Source: Hyphomicrobiales bacterium
Lineage (GTDB): Bacteria > Pseudomonadota > Alphaproteobacteria > Rhizobiales > Aestuariivirgaceae
DNA: 64,000 nucleotides
NCBI GenBank assembly: GCA_025359215.1
Contig: JANYHE010000050.1
Span: forward strand, 22,754 to 86,753
Direction: 5' to 3'
Shown here: positions 60,736 through 64,000 of the stretch, piece after piece
Layout of the letters: each line of letters begins with the position of its first letter
Numbering within the stretch: position 1 is the first letter of the stretch
Notes under the pieces: generated by a model
The model's database searches: none
What the model saw: the letters and a program-made list of their open reading frames with translations, nothing else
What the model was told of the DNA's origin: nothing
Program-made: the position numbers and the translations under genes

Positions 60736-61029
60736 ATGCAAAACACCTCACTCATTTCGTGGATGGCCTGGACTTGGCCCACTGCCGTTTTCTTCATCGC
60801 GATTTTTTTATCAATCGCCGCCATGGGGTTTTGGGAATACAAGGTGCCCGGCGGCGGCCCCCGCCATGGCGTGTTTGGCCTGGACACCACGCGCGGCGAC
60901 CGGCTGTTCATCAGCATTCTTGGCGGCTGTTTCATTATGCTGGGATGGCTAGGCTTGGCCAGCGACAGCATTTGGGGTGGCCTCCTCGTGGGCATTGTGT
61001 GGATGTTTTTTGTTTTCCGCTGGGTATGA
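60736..61029 (+). CDS. DUF2160 small membrane protein of the glycerol transporter operon (GlpU-like)
   Basis: This 97-residue protein has three hydrophobic segments (about 10-32, 55-75 and 78-95) and the DUF2160 pattern WPTAVFFIAIFLSIAAMGFWE, then GPRHGVFGLDTTRGDRLFIS. A protein of this type is part of rhizobial glycerol operons and is probably an accessory membrane subunit. Its stop overlaps the start of the TPR gene. Confidence 0.88.
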   Translation: MQNTSLISWMAWTWPTAVFFIAIFLSIAAMGFWEYKVPGGGPRHGVFGLDTTRGDRLFISILGGCFIMLGWLGLASDSIWGGLLVGIVWMFFVFRWV

Positions 61030-61559
61030 GCATCATGAAATACCATATTTGGACCAGTGCGTTCATTCTTTGCGTTCTTTCGACACCAAGCTGGGCTGAA
61101 ACGGCGGCAGCGTTGGTACAAAAGGGCGAAGCAGCCCTCGCTGCCCACGATGCGGCAACGGCCATGAAATACTTTGACCAAGCTTTGGAGCTTGAACCCA
61201 GCAATGGTGAGGCCGCCTTTGAGCGCGCAAAAATGCGCTTGAGAATTCATGATGCAAAAGGTGCCATTGCTGATTTTACAACGGCAACGCTTGCTGACCC
61301 TAAAAACGCCGCAGCCTTTGATGGGCGCGGTGAAACCAAGATAAAGCTTCAACAGCCAGACCCGAAGGGTGCATTCGAGGATTTTCAATTGGCCGTCGAT
61401 GCAACACCAAACAAGCCTGAGCCGCTGCTGGTGCGCGCTTCCTACTTTGTGCAATTCGGCAATATGGCAGGAGCGATAGCTGACTTGAAGAAGGCCCGCG
61501 AATTGGCCGATGGGCCAATGGTAGAGGCTATCGATAAAATGCTCGAACGGCTGAAATGA
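61026..61559 (+). CDS. Exported TPR protein
   Basis: This 177-residue protein has a signal peptide (MKYHIWTSAFILCVLSTPSWA after a short lead) and about four TPR units (AAALVQKGEAALAAHDAATAMKYF, ALELEPSNGEAAFERAKMRL, and so on). It is periplasmic and probably mediates protein contacts. ATG 61026 overlaps the DUF2160 stop (ATGA); ATG 61035 is also possible. A TPR protein is not a known part of the glycerol transporter, so its role here is open. Confidence 0.75.
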   Translation: MSIMKYHIWTSAFILCVLSTPSWAETAAALVQKGEAALAAHDAATAMKYFDQALELEPSNGEAAFERAKMRLRIHDAKGAIADFTTATLADPKNAAAFDGRGETKIKLQQPDPKGAFEDFQLAVDATPNKPEPLLVRASYFVQFGNMAGAIADLKKARELADGPMVEAIDKMLERLK

Positions 61560-61566
61560 TGGTGCC

Positions 61567-62421
61567 ATGATTTCAAGGGCGCAGACCTTTGGGCTTTTGG
61601 CACCTGCCGTTTTGTTGCTCATTGCCACAGGTGTTATTCCCTTGGCTTTGGTGTTTTTCTATTCCACACATGAAAATTTTGGCAGCGAATTTTTCTTTGT
61701 TGGTGTGCAATGGTACCAGGAGGCGCTGCTCTCCCCCGATTTCCAATTCAATGTCTTGCGAAGCCTGCTGTTTTCTGGTTTGGCACTTGGTGTGGAAATG
61801 CCGCTTGGGCTTTTCATCGCGCTGCGCCTGCCGCGTGAAGGCAGGCTTACATCAGTTCTTGTCGTGCTGATGGTGTTGCCCTTGCTTACGCCAAATATTG
61901 TCGTCGCGTATTTATTCAAGGCGTTGTCGCTGCCCCTCTATGGCCCGTTAACGTGGATGGCATCGTGGCTGGGATGGGATTTCAACTTGAACCATGTGTT
62001 TTCGGCATGGTTCTTGTTGATTGTGATGGATTGTTGGCATTGGACCAGCCTTATCGTGCTGTTCGCCCACGCAGGCCTGAAGGCGATTCCCGAAGAATAC
62101 TACCGCGCCGCCGCGGTGGATGCGGCAACACCTTGGGGGGTCTTTCGCTTTGTGCAATGGCCGCGGTTGAAACTGATGCTTGGCATAGCTGCAATTTTGC
62201 GCTTCATGGACAGCTTCATGATCTATGCCGAACCCTTGGTCACAACCCATGGCGGCCCGAAGAATGCAACCACATTTGTGGCGCGGGCCTTTGTGCAAAC
62301 CAAAAAAACCCAATTTGAATTGGGCTATGGCTCGGCCGTCAGCGTGTTTTGTTTTATGATCGTGCTGGTCTTCGCCTTTGCATTGTTCAAGCTGACAACG
62401 CGGCAGGAACACCGCGCATGA
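61567..62421 (+). CDS. ABC transporter permease, paralogue of GlpP
   Basis: This 284-residue permease has the coupling loop EEYYRAAAVDAATPWGVFRFV (about 178-198). It aligns well with GlpP along its length: WYQE, EMPLGLFIAL, WHWTSLIVL and RFMDSFMIYAE occur in both. It is encoded in the same operon after the TPR gene. It probably arose by tandem duplication of glpP-glpQ and may give a second substrate range using the same ATPases. Confidence 0.88.
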   Translation: MISRAQTFGLLAPAVLLLIATGVIPLALVFFYSTHENFGSEFFFVGVQWYQEALLSPDFQFNVLRSLLFSGLALGVEMPLGLFIALRLPREGRLTSVLVVLMVLPLLTPNIVVAYLFKALSLPLYGPLTWMASWLGWDFNLNHVFSAWFLLIVMDCWHWTSLIVLFAHAGLKAIPEEYYRAAAVDAATPWGVFRFVQWPRLKLMLGIAAILRFMDSFMIYAEPLVTTHGGPKNATTFVARAFVQTKKTQFELGYGSAVSVFCFMIVLVFAFALFKLTTRQEHRA

Positions 62422-63224
62422 AAACGAAGCCTTGGCCGATGGTTCCACTCACCTTTGTATGCCTTTTGCTCCTTCCCATTTACTGGTTGATTGCAATGGC
62501 CTTTAAAACTGATGCAGAAACAACCAAACAACTCACTTTGTGGTCTCCGCATCCCACCTTTGATAATTTTGTCGCCATTTTCACCGAACGGGATTGGTGG
62601 ATGGGTTATGTTCACGCTGGCATATATGTTTTGATGAATGTTGTACTATCGATAGGCATTGCAATTCCGGCTGCTTATGCGTTTTCGCGTGGAAGATTTC
62701 CATTTCAGAAGCCATTGTTCTTTTCATTTCTGCTGTTCAGGTTGATAGCACCGGTCATTTTGGTGGTTCCATTTACAGAAATATTTTACGATATCGGCCT
62801 CTTTGACACGCATGCCGCCGTTGCTCTTGCACATTGCTATTTCAACTTGCCAGTTGCGGTTTGGATTTTGGAGGGTGCAATTTCTGAGGTTCCATTCGAG
62901 GTCGATCAAAGTGCCTGGGTCGATGGCTATTCGCTTTTTGCCTTTTTCCGTCGTGTCATGCTCCCCACAATTGCGCCCAGCATCGCGGTGACGGCGTTCT
63001 TCTGCTTCATGTTCTCCTGGGTTGAATATGTATTGGCCGGGGCACTCACGGCCGTTCACACCAAACCCATTAACGGCATCATTTCGCGCATCGGCGATAT
63101 TGCCGAGGGTGACTTTGGCATGTTGGCCGCAGTCAGCATCATTGGTTTCATTCCAGGTCTTATTTTCATGCTCATGGTGCGTCGCCACCTTGTGGAAGGC
63201 TTTTCGCTTGGCCGCGTTCGCTGA
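62418..63224 (+). CDS. ABC transporter permease, paralogue of GlpQ
   Basis: This 268-residue permease has the loop EVDQSAWVDGYSLFAFFRRVMLP (about 157-179) and the C-terminal EGFSLGRVR. It is paralogous to GlpQ (FCFMFSWVE in both). I chose ATG 62418, which overlaps the stop of the preceding permease; the longer frame to 62349 is a shadow. No binding protein or ATPase accompanies this pair, so GlpV, GlpS and GlpT, or proteins encoded elsewhere, must serve it. No glpK follows. Confidence 0.88.
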   Translation: MKTKPWPMVPLTFVCLLLLPIYWLIAMAFKTDAETTKQLTLWSPHPTFDNFVAIFTERDWWMGYVHAGIYVLMNVVLSIGIAIPAAYAFSRGRFPFQKPLFFSFLLFRLIAPVILVVPFTEIFYDIGLFDTHAAVALAHCYFNLPVAVWILEGAISEVPFEVDQSAWVDGYSLFAFFRRVMLPTIAPSIAVTAFFCFMFSWVEYVLAGALTAVHTKPINGIISRIGDIAEGDFGMLAAVSIIGFIPGLIFMLMVRRHLVEGFSLGRVR

Positions 63225-63707
63225 CGAGGCCTTAGAGCAGGTCACACTTAGCGTCGCCCCACATGGTTAGTTGCTAAAGTACCGAACATCTTGCGAAGGG
63301 ATTTATCGATGAACCATAGCTTCATGGGCGGAATTTCGTACGGTGACCTTCCCGCGAAACTTCCTTCGAGAAGCTGGAAGTGACGATGACGAAAGAGTGG
63401 TTTGAACCGCACTGAATTTGCTGGAGACCAATTAATTCTCGTTCGGCTGCCATTTTGGCTTTGTCCATCTTGGCATAATAGTTTTCTTCAGCTTCGGCTG
63501 GTGGGATGTTGCCGGTGACCTGAGCCCTGCAAACTGATCCAAAAGGATTCCGGTGACGGTGCACACGATAGGACGACGGTTATGTGGTGGAAGGCGCTCG
63601 CATACGGCATCTGACATACTAATATCGTTCCGATTCTGGCGACGTTGCATTCAATAGGACTATAGTCTATAGTTGCGACGCATTGTAATGGCCCATAGTC
63701 TGTCCCC
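63225..63707. other. Intergenic region with mobile-element debris
   Basis: These 483 bp after the permease operon hold an IS3-family remnant (63403-63530) and no intact gene. An in-frame stop at 63696 precedes the RHS fragment. Confidence 0.6.
63403..63530 (-). mobile_element. IS3-family insertion sequence remnant
   Basis: On the minus strand a short frame reads GNIPPAEAEENYYAKMDKAK, a typical C-terminus of IS3-family (orfB) transposases. It runs into TTGAACCGCACTG and TGCTGGAGACC on the plus strand (63403-63431), which look like an IS3-type terminal inverted repeat. The rest of the transposase upstream (63530 onward) is missing, so this is a decayed end fragment. Confidence 0.65.
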
Positions 63708-64000
63708 ATGAATGCCGCCCGCAAGTTTCAATGCCTTGACGATTATTGTTGGAGCGCGGCCAACCAGCCTGCGCAATATGTGAATGACATTCAGTATAAT
63801 GCGCGTGGCCAGACCACATCGATCACCTATGGCGATAACACCATCCAGCAGAATTATGTCTATGATGCCAATCGGGGGTGGCTGGTTTATACCACCATGC
63901 TGCGGGGCGGGGTGAGTGTGGCAGACAGCCTTTACACCCGCAATGCCAAGGGCATGATCACCGGCATTGCGGCCAAATCTGGTGGGGTGGCTGATCCTTT
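63708..64000 (+). CDS. RHS/YD-repeat protein, 5'-truncated fragment, open at the right edge
   Basis: This frame of at least 97 codons runs to the window edge. It begins inside repeat-like sequence such as NDIQYNARGQTTSITYGDNT and QQNYVYDANRGWLVYT, which fit YD/RHS repeats of large toxin or surface proteins. An in-frame stop (63696) just before and a nearby IS remnant suggest that the 5' part of the gene was lost in a rearrangement. ATG 63708 is formal only, with no good ribosome-binding site. The C-terminal part lies outside the window. Confidence 0.7.
   Translation, partial: MNAARKFQCLDDYCWSAANQPAQYVNDIQYNARGQTTSITYGDNTIQQNYVYDANRGWLVYTTMLRGGVSVADSLYTRNAKGMITGIAAKSGGVADP

Noticed and set aside
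1..64000. CRISPR arrays, rRNA, tRNA, intact prophage or complete insertion sequence
   Set aside because: No regularly spaced repeats, conserved RNA sequences or phage structural genes were seen on either strand.

Overview
The window looks like a chromosomal segment of an alphaproteobacterium, most likely Hyphomicrobiales (rhizobial order), with moderate to low GC for that group. The evidence is the PhyR/NepR/EcfG general stress response locus, a very large NdvB-type cyclic glucan synthase, the murA-DUF2948-UPF0262-phosphatase cluster, the imuA-imuB-dnaE2 mutasome, a BA14K protein and a rhizobial-type glycerol ABC transporter next to glpR-glpD. No rRNA, tRNA, CRISPR array or intact mobile element was seen.

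Layout. 1-4.6 kb: end of a TRAP transporter large permease, a shared terminator, a PAS histidine kinase with a CheY-like receiver, and a BASS-fold transporter. 4.7-11 kb: a compact operon of an SGNH-like membrane-anchored protein, an MBOAT acyltransferase, a seryl-tRNA-synthetase-like amino acid:[carrier protein] ligase and a carrier protein, followed by a receiver-GGDEF-EAL protein. The four-gene set parallels the Gram-positive DltABCD machinery, but with an aaRS-like ligase in the DltA role. This is the best candidate in the window for an undescribed system. 11-17.3 kb (minus strand): a coupled catabolic operon with hydantoinase/oxoprolinase A and B, a GNAT acetyltransferase, a DAO-type FAD oxidoreductase and a uronate-dehydrogenase-like enzyme. 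17.3-20.5 kb: murA cluster. 20.5-26.3 kb: imuA-imuB-dnaE2 with a LexA-type box; dnaE2 carries an in-frame palindromic repeat. 26.4-28.2 kb: a HAD phosphatase and a beta-keto acid cleavage enzyme.

28.3-52.4 kb is a general-stress-response island. It holds phyR, nepR and ecfG, two HWE-type histidine kinases, a Crp/Fnr regulator, a phosphomimetic-looking pseudo-receiver and many small stress or envelope proteins (DUF3008, GSP26-like pseudogene, GSP17M-like, DUF892, CsbD, DUF3309, YqjD/YqjE-like, BA14K), together with ndvB and an AI-2E family permease. By reading both strands I found eight strong matches to the EcfG promoter pattern (GGAAC, 17 nt, GTT) and two weaker ones, spread through the island. 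This suggests one coregulated block in which PhyR is phosphorylated by HWE kinases, releases EcfG from NepR, and EcfG then transcribes neighbouring envelope and protection genes.

52.5-63.2 kb: glycerol metabolism. glpR-glpD run leftward and glpV-glpS-glpT-glpP-glpQ-DUF2160-TPR run rightward, followed by a second, paralogous permease pair. The divergent region has tandem TTCGTTTG repeats inside a sigma-70-like promoter spacer. 63.2-64 kb: an IS3-family remnant and a truncated RHS/YD-repeat gene, marking a rearranged border.

All functions are inferred from sequence reading alone. Starts were chosen by ribosome-binding sites and overlaps and are stated where they differ from the longest frame.
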